Shown piece after piece: positions 25,168 through 33,343 of a stretch of 64,000 nt of DNA. Both the position numbers and the translations under genes were made by a program. Numbering within the stretch: the stretch's first letter is position 1; every line of letters starts with the position of its first letter. Below the pieces are notes generated by a model. The model had not been told where the DNA came from. It searched no databases and saw only the letters and a list, made by a program, of their open reading frames with translations. The DNA is from Paraburkholderia eburnea. GTDB lineage: Bacteria; Pseudomonadota; Gammaproteobacteria; Burkholderiales; Burkholderiaceae. The DNA lies in NCBI RefSeq assembly GCF_002917095.1, contig NZ_PQGA01000018.1, forward strand, positions 1 to 64,000, written 5' to 3'.

Positions 25168-26283
25168 ATGGCACACTTGTTCACCCCGACGACGGTTGGC
25201 GCCTATTCCCTTTCGCACCGCGTCGTTCTGGCACCCATGACCCGCCTGCGCACGATTCAGCCCGGCGACATTCCCAGCCCGATGATGGCGGACTTCTACG
25301 GCCAGCGTGCGTCAGAAGGCGGCCTCGAAATCGTCGAAGGCGTCAGTATTTCCATGACGGCCCGCTCGTACCTCGGCGCGGCAAGCTTCTTTCACGACGG
25401 CCAGGTCGAGGGCTGGAAGGCGATTGCCAATGCGGTTCACGCCAAGGGTGGCCGCGTGTTCATGCAACTGATTCACGGCGGACGTCAAAGCCATGTCGAC
25501 ATGACGGGCGGCGTCGCGCCGGTCGCGCCCTCGGTCGTGCCGTTCGACGGCGTGGCGTTGACGAAGGAGGGTTTCGTGCCGGCTTCGCCGCACCGTGCGC
25601 TCGGCATCGAAGAGATTCCCGGCATCATCGAGGAGTTCCGCGTCGCCGCGCAGCGCGCGTTGGACGCGGGTTTTGACGGCGTCGAATTGCACGGCGCGAA
25701 TGGCTATCTCGTGGACCAGTTCATCCAGGACGGCACCAACAAGCGTACCGACGCCTACGGCGGCCCGATCGAAAACCGCGTGCGCTTCCTGCGCGAAGCG
25801 GTCGAAGCGCTGATTTCCGTGTGGGGCGCGGACCGCGTGGGCGTGCGCATTTCCCCGTCGGGTGAATGGGGCGGCATCTCCGATAGCAATCCGGAGGCGA
25901 CGTTCAGCCACGTGGCGAAGGTGCTCGACGAATACAGAATCGCCTACCTGCATGTTATCGAACCGCGCATCAAGGGAGACGACACGCTTCACGAAGGGCA
26001 GGCGCCCGTTGCAACGAAGTATCTGCGCGCGCACTTCTCGGGCCCCATCATCGCCGCCGGCGGTTTTGACGGCGACAGCGCGCAAGCCATCGTGGCGTCC
26101 GGCGACGCCGACCTCGTCGCGTTCGGGCGGCACTTCTCGTCGAATCCCGATTTGCCGTATCGTCTCAAGCACAACTTGCCGCTCACGCCGTATGTTCGCG
26201 AAGCATTCTGGGGCGGCGACGAAAAGCATTACTCGGATTTCCCCGCTTATCACCCGGTTCCGGAAGCCGTCGCAACGGTCTAG
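25168..26283 (+). CDS. Old Yellow Enzyme family alkene reductase
   Basis: A 371-aa FMN-dependent ene-reductase. TIM-barrel signatures: VLAPMTRLR, LMQLIHGGRQS-like FMQLIHGGRQSH, the HGANGYL active-site pair region (His/Asn), and NKRTDAYGGPIENR. It reduces alpha,beta-unsaturated carbonyls or nitro compounds with NADPH (NemA/XenA-like). AAGGAAAG precedes the ATG. It is followed 41 bases later by an MDR-type reductase, which suggests joint detoxification of electrophiles under the upstream LysR. Confidence 0.88.
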   Translation: MAHLFTPTTVGAYSLSHRVVLAPMTRLRTIQPGDIPSPMMADFYGQRASEGGLEIVEGVSISMTARSYLGAASFFHDGQVEGWKAIANAVHAKGGRVFMQLIHGGRQSHVDMTGGVAPVAPSVVPFDGVALTKEGFVPASPHRALGIEEIPGIIEEFRVAAQRALDAGFDGVELHGANGYLVDQFIQDGTNKRTDAYGGPIENRVRFLREAVEALISVWGADRVGVRISPSGEWGGISDSNPEATFSHVAKVLDEYRIAYLHVIEPRIKGDDTLHEGQAPVATKYLRAHFSGPIIAAGGFDGDSAQAIVASGDADLVAFGRHFSSNPDLPYRLKHNLPLTPYVREAFWGGDEKHYSDFPAYHPVPEAVATV

Positions 26284-26324
26284 GCCGGACGTTGTCCCAT
26301 CCTCAATCAACGCAGGAGTGTGTT

Positions 26325-27314
26325 ATGTCACGGACTGTCAAGTTTGCCAAGGCCGGTGGACCGGAAGTGCTGGAATTCGTGGAAGCAGCGGTACCCGCAC
26401 CGGGGCCGGGCGAAGTGCGCATCAAGGTGAAAGCCATCGGCATCAACCGCGCGGAAGCGATGTGGCGCGCTGACGCCTATATCGAACCCGTCAAGTTCCC
26501 GGCTGGGTTGGGGTACGAGGCCGCAGGCATTGTCGATGCCGTGGGCGCGGATGTCGCCGGCATTGCACCGGGCGATGCGGTCAACGTGATCCCGTCGTTC
26601 TCGATGAATCAGTACTTCACCTACGGTGAAACGATCATCGTGCCCGGATACGCGGTGGTCAGGCATCCCGCATCGCTGTCGTTCGCTGAAGCCGCTTCGG
26701 TCTGGATGATGTTCGTCACGGCCTACGGCGCGCTGATCGAAGACGCGAAAGTGACCCACGGCGACTTCGTCGTGGTGCCGGCAGCGTCGAGCAGCGTCGG
26801 TCTCGCGGCGATCCAGATCGCCAACTACGCGGGCGCGACGTCCATTGCGGTAACGCGTCACGCCAGCAAGAAACAGGCGTTGCTCGACGCCGGCGCCGCG
26901 CATGTGGTGGTCACCGACGAGACCGATCTCGTCGAGGAAATCATGCGGATCACGAATGGTCAGGGCGCGCGCGTGGCGTTCGATCCAGTGGGCGGGCCGA
27001 ACTTCGCGAAGTTGATCTCGGCGCTGTCCTTCAAGGGGATAGCGTTCATTTACGGCGCGCTCGACGAGCGGGAAACGACGCTGCCCGTGCTGGAGATGAT
27101 CGCCAAAGTCATCACGGTGAAGGCTCACAATATCTGGCTCACGAGCGGCGATGAAACGCGCCGCAAGGCGGCTGTCGAGTTCGTGCTTGGCGGCCTCGAA
27201 AGTGGCGCGCTGAAGCCGGTCATCGACCGTACCTTCGGGTTCGATGAGATCGTGGATGTGCACCGCTACCTGGAAACCAACGGGCAGTTCGGAAAGATCG
27301 TGGTGACCGTGTAG
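26325..27314 (+). CDS. zinc-independent MDR / quinone oxidoreductase
   Basis: A 329-aa medium-chain dehydrogenase/reductase related to NADPH:quinone reductases. It has a GroES-like N-terminal domain (GPGEVRIKVKAIGINRAEAM) and a Rossmann part with AASSSVGLAAIQIA and AFDPVGG. The structural-zinc Cys cluster is absent. CAGGAG precedes the ATG at 26325. It is probably co-transcribed with the Old Yellow Enzyme gene. Confidence 0.85.
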   Translation: MSRTVKFAKAGGPEVLEFVEAAVPAPGPGEVRIKVKAIGINRAEAMWRADAYIEPVKFPAGLGYEAAGIVDAVGADVAGIAPGDAVNVIPSFSMNQYFTYGETIIVPGYAVVRHPASLSFAEAASVWMMFVTAYGALIEDAKVTHGDFVVVPAASSSVGLAAIQIANYAGATSIAVTRHASKKQALLDAGAAHVVVTDETDLVEEIMRITNGQGARVAFDPVGGPNFAKLISALSFKGIAFIYGALDERETTLPVLEMIAKVITVKAHNIWLTSGDETRRKAAVEFVLGGLESGALKPVIDRTFGFDEIVDVHRYLETNGQFGKIVVTV

Positions 27315-27346
27315 CCGCCAGCGAGTGCGTTTGGGGAAGCGTCGCG

Positions 27347-28654
27347 TTAGCCGCTGAAGCCCGGCAGCGCGACGCCAAACGTCTGAAGCAGCAGAACGCC
27401 GTTCAGCAGCAGAATGAGGACCGTCGCGGCAATCGCTGCGAGATCGGTCATCGGTCCGTTCGCAAACTCGCCCATGATGTCGCGGCGGCGCGTGAATCGC
27501 ACGAGGGCCACCATCGGCACGGGCAGCGCGAACGACAGCACCACCTGACTGACGATCAGCGCCTGCGTTGCGTTCACGCCGAGCGCTACGACGACGAACG
27601 CGGGCGCCATCGTGACGAGTCTGCGCAGCCAGACCGGAATGCGCAAACCGATGAAGCCCTGCATGATCATCTGGCCCGCCATCGTGCCTACGACCGAGCT
27701 GGAGATGCCGGAACTGAGCAGCGAAACCAGAAAGAGCGTGGCGGCGCCCGCGCCGAGCAGCGGCGTAAGCGTTTGATACGCAGTGCTGATTTCCGTGATG
27801 TCCTTGTGGCCCGTATGAAACGCAGCGCTCGCCATGATCACCATGGCCATGTTCACGAGTCCGGCGATGGAGAGTGCGACGATCACTTCCAGATTCGAAA
27901 AGCGGATCAACATGCGGCGCTCGCGCGCATTGCCGATGGCTATGCGGTCCTGGGTCAGCCCCGAGTGCAGGTAAATCGCGTGCGGCATCACGGTTGCGCC
28001 GACGATTCCGGCGGCAAGGATCAATGCGCCGCCACCAGGCATCGACGGCACGATCGTATGCCGGGCCACTTCGGGCCACGCGACCGGAGCGATGAACATT
28101 TCGGCGAGATAGCAGAGACTGATTACGCCGACGAGCGCGCCGATCACGATTTCCATCGGGCGGAAGCCGTTTTTCTCGAAGAGCAGGATTGCGTAGGTGA
28201 CGGTTGCCGTGATCGCCATGCCCGCGATCAACGGCAGCTTGCAGAGCAGCGCAAGCGCAATCGCGCCACCGAGAAATTCGGCGAGATCGGTCGCCATTGC
28301 CGCCACTTCGCTCACGCCCCACATCGTGTACACCGCTGGACGCGAAAACTGCTCGCGGCACAGTTCGGCGAGATTGCGGCCGGTGACGATTCCCAGTTTC
28401 GCGGACAGCGCCTGGAGCAGCATCGCAACGAGATTGGCGGCGAGCACGACCCACAGCAGCGCGTAGCCGAACCCGGCACCGGCCTGGATGTTGGTCGCGA
28501 AATTGCCGGGGTCCATGTACGCGATCGACGCAATGACCGCGGGGCCTGCAAACAGTAGCAGTGAGCGCGGCCCGCGCGGGCCGCCAGCGAGCACTTCGCG
28601 GATCGCTGTCGTCGCGCGTCCGGTGAGCGTAGCTCTGTCTGTCACCGTGTTCAT
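27347..28654 (-). CDS. mntH: Nramp-family Mn(II)/divalent metal transporter
   Basis: A 435-aa inner-membrane H+-coupled metal importer with about 11 membrane helices. The metal-binding DPGN (48-51) in helix 1 and MPH in helix 6 (GATVMPHAIYLHS) are both intact. It is last in a three-gene operon with sodA, headed by a Fur box at 29945. Supplying Mn(II) to the MnSOD encoded upstream is the obvious joint role. GGGAGG precedes the ATG. Confidence 0.92.
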   Translation of the reverse strand: MNTVTDRATLTGRATTAIREVLAGGPRGPRSLLLFAGPAVIASIAYMDPGNFATNIQAGAGFGYALLWVVLAANLVAMLLQALSAKLGIVTGRNLAELCREQFSRPAVYTMWGVSEVAAMATDLAEFLGGAIALALLCKLPLIAGMAITATVTYAILLFEKNGFRPMEIVIGALVGVISLCYLAEMFIAPVAWPEVARHTIVPSMPGGGALILAAGIVGATVMPHAIYLHSGLTQDRIAIGNARERRMLIRFSNLEVIVALSIAGLVNMAMVIMASAAFHTGHKDITEISTAYQTLTPLLGAGAATLFLVSLLSSGISSSVVGTMAGQMIMQGFIGLRIPVWLRRLVTMAPAFVVVALGVNATQALIVSQVVLSFALPVPMVALVRFTRRRDIMGEFANGPMTDLAAIAATVLILLLNGVLLLQTFGVALPGFSG

Positions 28655-28749
28655 CGAAACCTCCCGCGCGACTCAAGGTGTCATGCGATCAATGCTTGAT
28701 TCGTAGTCCAGATCATAAAATCGATCCGATTGTCTGATAGCCGCTTGTG

Positions 28750-29373
28750 TTACCCGCGTGCGGCTATGTATCGGCGGGCGACTTCCTGCCAGTCAACTAC
28801 GTTGTAGAAGGCGCCGATGTATTCGGGCCGGCGGTTCTGGTACTTCAGGTAATAGGCATGCTCCCAGACGTCCAGCCCGAGAACCGGGGTATTGCCCGAC
28901 ATAAGACCCGCCATCAGCGGACTGTCCTGATTGCCCGTGCTTTCCACGACCAGCTTGCCCTGGGCGTTCACGCTCAACCACGCCCAGCCGCTGCCGAACC
29001 GCGTGAGCGCGGCCTTCGTGAAGGCATCCTTGAACGCCTCGAAACCACCCAGATCGGCGTCGATCGCGGCACCGAGCACGCCATCAGGCTGGCCACCGCC
29101 GCGTGGCGACATCACGGTCCAGAACAGGCTGTGATTGGCATGGCCACCGCCATTATTACGGACTGCCAGGCGCAGGGTTTCGGGAAGCGCCTCAATTCTG
29201 GCGATCAGGGTTTCGACCGGCAGATCCTGATATTCAGTGCCCTCCAGCGCGGCGTTCAGATTGTTGACGTAGGTCTGGTGGTGCTTCGAATGATGAATCT
29301 CCATCGTGCGGGTATCGATGTGCGGTTCGAGCGCATCGAGCGCGTATGGCAGGTCCGGTAAGACATGGGGCAT
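28750..29373 (-). CDS. sodA: manganese superoxide dismutase
   Basis: A 207-aa Fe/Mn-SOD. Metal ligands are His27 in MEIHHSKHH, His in GGHANHSLFW, and Asp/His in DVWEHAYY. The Mn type is indicated by GGHANHS (not the Gln of Fe enzymes at that place) and by NQDSP. It is cytoplasmic, with no signal peptide. The ATG at 29373 has AAGGAG at good spacing; the longer frame overlaps the gene upstream. It lies in an operon with mntH under a Fur box, so it should be induced when iron is short. Confidence 0.93.
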   Translation of the reverse strand: MPHVLPDLPYALDALEPHIDTRTMEIHHSKHHQTYVNNLNAALEGTEYQDLPVETLIARIEALPETLRLAVRNNGGGHANHSLFWTVMSPRGGGQPDGVLGAAIDADLGGFEAFKDAFTKAALTRFGSGWAWLSVNAQGKLVVESTGNQDSPLMAGLMSGNTPVLGLDVWEHAYYLKYQNRRPEYIGAFYNVVDWQEVARRYIAARG

Positions 29374-29395
29374 CGGGAGGCTCCTTGCGGGTTGA

Positions 29396-29884
29396 TTAGT
29401 GATGCGTTGGGCCGTCGACGTTGAGCACCAGGCAGCCCATGCGCATGACACGGGTGATGAGCGGATGCGGCCCGTGGGCCGCCACATGCGAGACCAGTGC
29501 GAGGTGCGTTGCCCGGCTCTGGCGCAACGCTGCCTGTCGTAGCGAGGCGGTCCGATCGGCGTCGAGGATGAGCGAGATCAGCGTCTCATGCGCCCGGCAA
29601 AGATAGCTGGCGGCGGCGTCCGCGTCGCCGTGCTCGATGTGCAGGTCGGTGAGGTTGTGGCAGGAGACGACCAGCGCGGCCACGCAATCCTCCGCGCGGC
29701 CAGGTGGCGGGGCGACGAACAACTGGCGCGCGATCGACAGCGCCTGTTCGTAGCCCGCGAGGGCCGCGCCGACCCCGGTTTCGCGCGCGACGGCAATCGC
29801 CTGGCGCGTGACAGTCTCCCACTGGGACAAGCTTGGATTTCTGACCGGCGAGCCGCCAGTAGCGAGCGTGGCAGGGTAATGCAT
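29396..29884 (-). CDS. helical protein of the sodA-mntH operon
   Basis: A 162-aa cytoplasmic, largely helical protein with TPR-like features (QWETVTRQAIAVARETG, YEQALSIARQLF, VSCHNLTDLHIEHGD, AASYLCRAHETLISL). No catalytic motif. It is the first gene after the Fur box (CAGGAGG before the ATG), 22 bases upstream of sodA. It may assist metal loading or regulate the operon; the function is not known. Confidence 0.7.
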   Translation of the reverse strand: MHYPATLATGGSPVRNPSLSQWETVTRQAIAVARETGVGAALAGYEQALSIARQLFVAPPPGRAEDCVAALVVSCHNLTDLHIEHGDADAAASYLCRAHETLISLILDADRTASLRQAALRQSRATHLALVSHVAAHGPHPLITRVMRMGCLVLNVDGPTHH

Positions 29885-29944
29885 GATCGAGCCTCCTGTT
29901 TGCGCCCTTTACGGCGATGAAGTGTCTACGTCATCTTACTCTGT

Positions 29945-29965
29945 AAATGATAACCATTATCATTT
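29945..29965 (-). promoter_or_regulatory. Fur box
   Basis: AAATGATAA-CCA-TTATCATTT is a perfect 9-bp inverted repeat that closely matches the Fur consensus (GATAATGATAATCATTATC). It lies 61 bases before the start of the 29884 gene and should repress the small protein-sodA-mntH operon when iron is plentiful. Confidence 0.9.
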
Positions 29966-30030
29966 GATAGTGTTGGAATAACCGGAACGACAGTCGGGGC
30001 AAAGACTTGCGGGACGTCCTTGCCAGATAT

Positions 30031-30056
30031 GAAGTTAGACTTTGCAGTTTAACTTC
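30031..30056. promoter_or_regulatory. palindromic operator at the marR promoter
   Basis: GAAGTTAGAC / GTTTAACTTC form 10-bp arms with one mismatch around 6 bases. A possible promoter overlaps it (TTGCAG at 30042, 17-base spacer, TAGAAT at 30065). This places the site for autorepression by the MarR protein encoded at 30077. The -10-like box ends 6 bases before the ATG, so the mRNA may be leaderless. Confidence 0.75.
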
Positions 30057-30076
30057 ACATTATCTAGAATGGGCGC

Positions 30077-30541
30077 ATGACTTCCCTCATCCCACACCCC
30101 GAGGCCGAACCCGTTTCCGCTCAAGCCGATGCGCTCGCGGGCGATCTGCGCGCGCTGGTCGGCAAGCTCAAGCGGCGTCTGCGCGAGCAGGCGAGCGCCG
30201 GCGATTTCACGCCTTCGCAACTGGCTGTCCTGCAACGCCTGGAACGCGATGGTCCCGCCACGGTATCGAGCCTCGCGCGCGCCGAAGGCATGCGCCCGCA
30301 GTCGATGGGCACGGTGGTGGCGGCACTCGAATCGGCCGGGCTGCTGACCGGCGCGCCGGACCCCGCCGATGGCCGCCAGACGCTCTGGTCGCTAACGGAT
30401 GCCTTCGCAAACTGGATGCGCGAAAGCCGCGCAGCGCGCCAGGACTGGCTCGCGCGCACGATCGAAGCACGCCTGACCGGCGTCGAGCAGCAGGAACTCG
30501 CGCACGCCATCAAGCTGCTCCAGCGGCTCGTGCAGCCATAA
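30077..30541 (+). CDS. MarR-family regulator
   Basis: A 154-aa winged-helix repressor: FTPSQLAVLQRLERDGPATVSSLARAEGMRPQSMGTVVAALESAGL, wing DPADGRQTLWSLT, and a C-terminal dimerisation helix. It is directly upstream of an MFS exporter (17-base gap) and preceded by a palindromic operator, the standard layout for a ligand-relieved efflux repressor. Confidence 0.9.
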   Translation: MTSLIPHPEAEPVSAQADALAGDLRALVGKLKRRLREQASAGDFTPSQLAVLQRLERDGPATVSSLARAEGMRPQSMGTVVAALESAGLLTGAPDPADGRQTLWSLTDAFANWMRESRAARQDWLARTIEARLTGVEQQELAHAIKLLQRLVQP

Positions 30542-30557
30542 GGACGAGAGGCCAGGC

Positions 30558-31784
30558 ATGAGCGATTCCGCCACCGGTATGTTCCGTTCGCTGCGCAGCT
30601 TCAACTATCGCGTGTGGTCAGCGGGCGCGTTGGTGTCCAATGTCGGCACGTGGATGCAGCGCACCGCTCAGGACTGGCTTGTCCTGACGGGCCTCACCCA
30701 CCATAGCGCGGCGGCGGTGGGCGTCGTGATGGGCTTGCAGTTCGGGCCGCAGTTGCTGTTTCTGCCGTGGTCGGGCTATGCGGCGGATCACTTCGATCAG
30801 CGCCGTCTGCTGATGTTCACGCAAGCCATGCTCGGCGTGCTCGCACTGATGCTGGGCCTGCTCACGATCACGGGCGTCGTGCAGCTCTGGCACGTCTATC
30901 TGTTCGCGTTTCTGTTCGGCTCCACGACGGCGTTCGATTCGCCGGTGCGCCAGACCTTCGTTTCCGAACTGGTCGGCGATGGCGATCTCGCCAATGCCGT
31001 CGCGCTCAACTCGACTTCGTTCAATGCCGCGCGCATGGTCGGGCCGGCCGTGGCGGGCATTGTGATCGCCTCGGTGGGCGTGGGTTGGGCATTCGTCCTC
31101 AACGGGCTGTCGTTTGTCGCCGTGCTGGTGTCGCTCACGCGGCTGCGCTCGCACGAGTTGCGTATGCGAGCGCGGGCCAAGCCCGCCAAGGGCAACCTGG
31201 TGGCGGGCTTTCGCTACGTGTGGTCGCGCCCGGACCTGAAGGCGATCGTGGTCATGCTGTTCCTGATCGGCACCTTCGGCCTGAATTTTCCGATCTTCAT
31301 CTCGACGATGGCCGTGCGCGTCTTTCACGCCGACGCAGGCGGCTTTGGTCTGCTTTCGTCGCTGATGGCGGTGGGCACGGTGTCGGGGGCGTTGTTCGGG
31401 GCGCATCGCAGTAACCCGCGATTTGCTTCGTTGCTGATTGCTTCGGCGCTGTTCGGCGTGGGCTGCCTGCTGGCCGCGATTGCGCCCAGCTATGGCTGGT
31501 TCGGCGCGGCGCTGGTGGTGATCGGCGTGGCGTCGCTTACGGTCATGACGGAAACCAACAGTCTGATGCAGCTTTCCACCGAGCCTTCAATGCGCGGACG
31601 CGTGCTGGCGATCCGGCTGGCCGTGGCGCTGGGCGGCACGCCCATTGGTGCGCCGATCGTCGGCTGGATCGCCGACCATTGGGGGCCGCGCTGGGCGCTG
31701 CTGGTGGGCGCGTCGTCAGGATTCGCGGCCGCCGCGGTCGCGATCTGGGTGATGACGCGCGGGCGACTGAACCGCGCGGAGTGA
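30558..31784 (+). CDS. MFS exporter, EntS/MFS_3-like
   Basis: A 408-aa inner-membrane MFS protein of the enterobactin-exporter-like group: FRSLRSFNYRVWSAGALVSN, GTWMQRTAQDWLVL, and GYAADHFDQRRLLMFTQ between helices 2 and 3. It is under the control of the adjacent MarR. Likely exports a toxic or siderophore-like compound. A truncated paralog of its first 50 residues lies at 54317-54604. It converges with hicB without a gap. Confidence 0.88.
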   Translation: MSDSATGMFRSLRSFNYRVWSAGALVSNVGTWMQRTAQDWLVLTGLTHHSAAAVGVVMGLQFGPQLLFLPWSGYAADHFDQRRLLMFTQAMLGVLALMLGLLTITGVVQLWHVYLFAFLFGSTTAFDSPVRQTFVSELVGDGDLANAVALNSTSFNAARMVGPAVAGIVIASVGVGWAFVLNGLSFVAVLVSLTRLRSHELRMRARAKPAKGNLVAGFRYVWSRPDLKAIVVMLFLIGTFGLNFPIFISTMAVRVFHADAGGFGLLSSLMAVGTVSGALFGAHRSNPRFASLLIASALFGVGCLLAAIAPSYGWFGAALVVIGVASLTVMTETNSLMQLSTEPSMRGRVLAIRLAVALGGTPIGAPIVGWIADHWGPRWALLVGASSGFAAAAVAIWVMTRGRLNRAE

Positions 31785-32108
31785 TTACGCGCAGAGCTTC
31801 GCGCTAACCAGACGGTTGAGGCTCACGCCTTCTTCCGTGGCCTGGATCACCAGAGTGCGATGCGCAGCCGGCGGAATGCGCACCTTGAAGATGCCGCTAT
31901 AGCTGCGGTCCGCGATGGGATCGGGCACTTTCTCGCCGCTGGCGGTCATTTCCTGCACGACTTCGGCGACCAGCCGACGGATACCGGCCAGCGCGCCCTC
32001 CGGCGACTTGTCGAGCCACGACAGCGAGGGAAACTCCGCGCACAGCCCAACATGCTCCCCATCTTCCGGGGACCACGAGATGCGATACGTAAAGTGGTCG
32101 TGCTTCAT
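31785..32108 (-). CDS. hicB: HicB-type antitoxin
   Basis: A 107-aa antitoxin. The N-terminal degenerate RNase-H-like HicB domain contains YRISWSPEDGEHVGLCAEFP and SPEGALAGIRRLVAEVV. A C-terminal ribbon-helix-helix DNA-binding part contains GIFKVRIPPAAHRTLVIQATEEGVSLNRLV. It is translated from an ATG overlapping the hicA stop (ATGA at 32105-32108). It neutralises HicA and autorepresses the operon. Type II toxin-antitoxin partner. Confidence 0.88.
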   Translation of the reverse strand: MKHDHFTYRISWSPEDGEHVGLCAEFPSLSWLDKSPEGALAGIRRLVAEVVQEMTASGEKVPDPIADRSYSGIFKVRIPPAAHRTLVIQATEEGVSLNRLVSAKLCA

Positions 32109-32356
32109 GATTGCCGCTCCTTGAGCTTGTCGATCGCTTCGAGAACCTGGCGTACCTGGTACACCTTGGCCTTGCCGTGATCGTTCTGGATGTTCACGCG
32201 CGGGTCGCCCGGCCAGGGCATTTTGAAAACCGCATGGCTGGAGCCGGACTGACGGGCTGTGCCGAAGTACGTCTCGCAGACCTTGAACAAGTCGTTGAAT
32301 CGCACATTGGCGGGCTCGCCGCGCATCTGTTCGATGATTTTTTGTTCGTGTCTCAT
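32105..32356 (-). CDS. hicA: HicA-type mRNA interferase toxin
   Basis: An 83-aa dsRBD-like toxin. The catalytic-His region is SGSSHAVFKMPWPGDPRVN, followed by KAKVYQVRQVLEAIDKL. It cleaves mRNA independently of its translation when free of HicB. The ATG at 32356 lies inside a small palindrome (TGGTG ... CACCA, 32356-32375) that probably is the HicB operator. HicA is usually 60-85 aa, so it is full length. Confidence 0.85.
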   Translation of the reverse strand: MRHEQKIIEQMRGEPANVRFNDLFKVCETYFGTARQSGSSHAVFKMPWPGDPRVNIQNDHGKAKVYQVRQVLEAIDKLKERQS

Positions 32357-32375
32357 GGTGTCACTATTGGCACCA
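32356..32375 (-). promoter_or_regulatory. candidate HicB operator
   Basis: Inverted repeat TGGTG / CACCA, 10 bases apart, overlapping the hicA start codon and leader. Position suits autorepression. Confidence 0.45.
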
Positions 32376-32791
32376 ATCGTCAAGCGATGCACGCCGGTCG
32401 TGTGACGCGGGTTTGCGCCTTGTCATGCCTGGCGCTTGCACGGCGGAGTGTCGAATGGTGGCGAAGCGGGAAAGGACTGCAGGCTCGAGTCCGACGCTGA
32501 AATCTTAAGAAGGCGCACGGGCGCGCAACACCTGGCCGGATGGCCAGCAATGAGGCCGTGGGACGGGTCCGCTACGCTTTGCTTCACTTCACTGGCGAGT
32601 GAGATCTTCTGGAGCCTGCTCACGTTCTTCGACCCGCCGGCCGCGCTGATAACGAAGCGAAACCAGCCAATTGGCCCCCGTCATGCAATATTTTGTGTCG
32701 CCGGGACAGGCGGATACGTTGGGATACAAAGCGTCGTTGGCTTCGCGCTATAAAGCTTCCATCGCAATCGAATCCATCGAGGAGAGCGTCC
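32376..32791. other. gene-poor gap upstream of hicA and the GFA gene
   Basis: About 415 bases without a convincing gene. Short frames on either strand (for example 32423-32623 minus, 32436-32753 plus) have no ribosome-binding site or recognisable domain. The right end holds the leader of the GFA gene. Confidence 0.5.
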
Positions 32792-33163
32792 ATGAACGCC
32801 GAGGTCCTGCACGGATCGTGTCACTGTGGCGCCGTGCGCTTCGAAGTCCGCACCGCGCTCACGCCCGCTTCGCGCTGCAACTGCAGCCTGTGCCGCCGCA
32901 AGGGCGCGCTGATGTCGCCGCCGTTCGCGGCCAGCGCACTCACCGTCACGAGCGGCGATGGGGACCTCACGCTCTATCAGTTCAACACCCGCGCGGCGAA
33001 GCATTATTTCTGCCGACACTGCGGCATTTATCCGTTTCATCAGACACGCAAAGATCCCAAACTCTGGCGCGTGAATCTCGGCTGTCTCGACGGCGTGGAC
33101 ATCTACGAACTCGAAGCCGGCCTGAACGACGGCGCACGCCTTTCCGTGGTGGCGCACGCATGA
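32792..33163 (+). CDS. GFA-family zinc protein
   Basis: A 123-aa protein of the glutathione-dependent formaldehyde-activating (GFA/CENP-V) family. Zinc ligands are SCHCGAVRFE, CNCSLCRRKG and CRHCGIYPFH. Family members are S-hydroxymethyl-glutathione-related or of unknown function, so the reaction is unproven. GAGGAG precedes the ATG at 32792. Its stop overlaps the start of the 58-aa protein that follows. Confidence 0.88.
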   Translation: MNAEVLHGSCHCGAVRFEVRTALTPASRCNCSLCRRKGALMSPPFAASALTVTSGDGDLTLYQFNTRAAKHYFCRHCGIYPFHQTRKDPKLWRVNLGCLDGVDIYELEAGLNDGARLSVVAHA

Positions 33164-33336
33164 AGCGGCTCTTTGCGATGCTTGCGCTGCTCGCAGGCGG
33201 TCTCGCGAACGAGACGGTGCATCCGCTTGTCTGCACGCTGACCACAGCCGAGCGCCGCGAGCGCTTCGAACCTGACGACGAACCAGACGACGGACGACGC
33301 CACGGCGCGCGTCGGCCGGCACAGCGCGGAGTATGA
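33160..33336 (+). CDS. small exported protein coupled to a two-component operon
   Basis: A predicted 58-aa product. A Lys/Arg start and hydrophobic core (MKRLFAMLALLAGGLANE) resemble a signal peptide, followed by a short region rich in Asp, Glu and Arg. The ATG overlaps the GFA stop (ATGA), and the stop lies 7 bases before the response regulator start. It may be a periplasmic peptide tied to the sensor at 34081, or a non-functional coupling ORF. No homolog is recognised. Confidence 0.4.
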   Translation: MKRLFAMLALLAGGLANETVHPLVCTLTTAERRERFEPDDEPDDGRRHGARRPAQRGV

Positions 33337-33343
33337 TCGGCGC

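Noticed and set aside
26328..28676. 782-aa open frame on the minus strand across the MDR and mntH genes
   Set aside because: It is antisense to the MDR gene and out of phase with mntH. It has an Arg/His-rich composition typical of shadow frames in GC-rich DNA and no start signal.
32423..32623. 66-aa minus-strand frame upstream of hicA
   Set aside because: No start signal and no domain; resembles common spurious intergenic frames.
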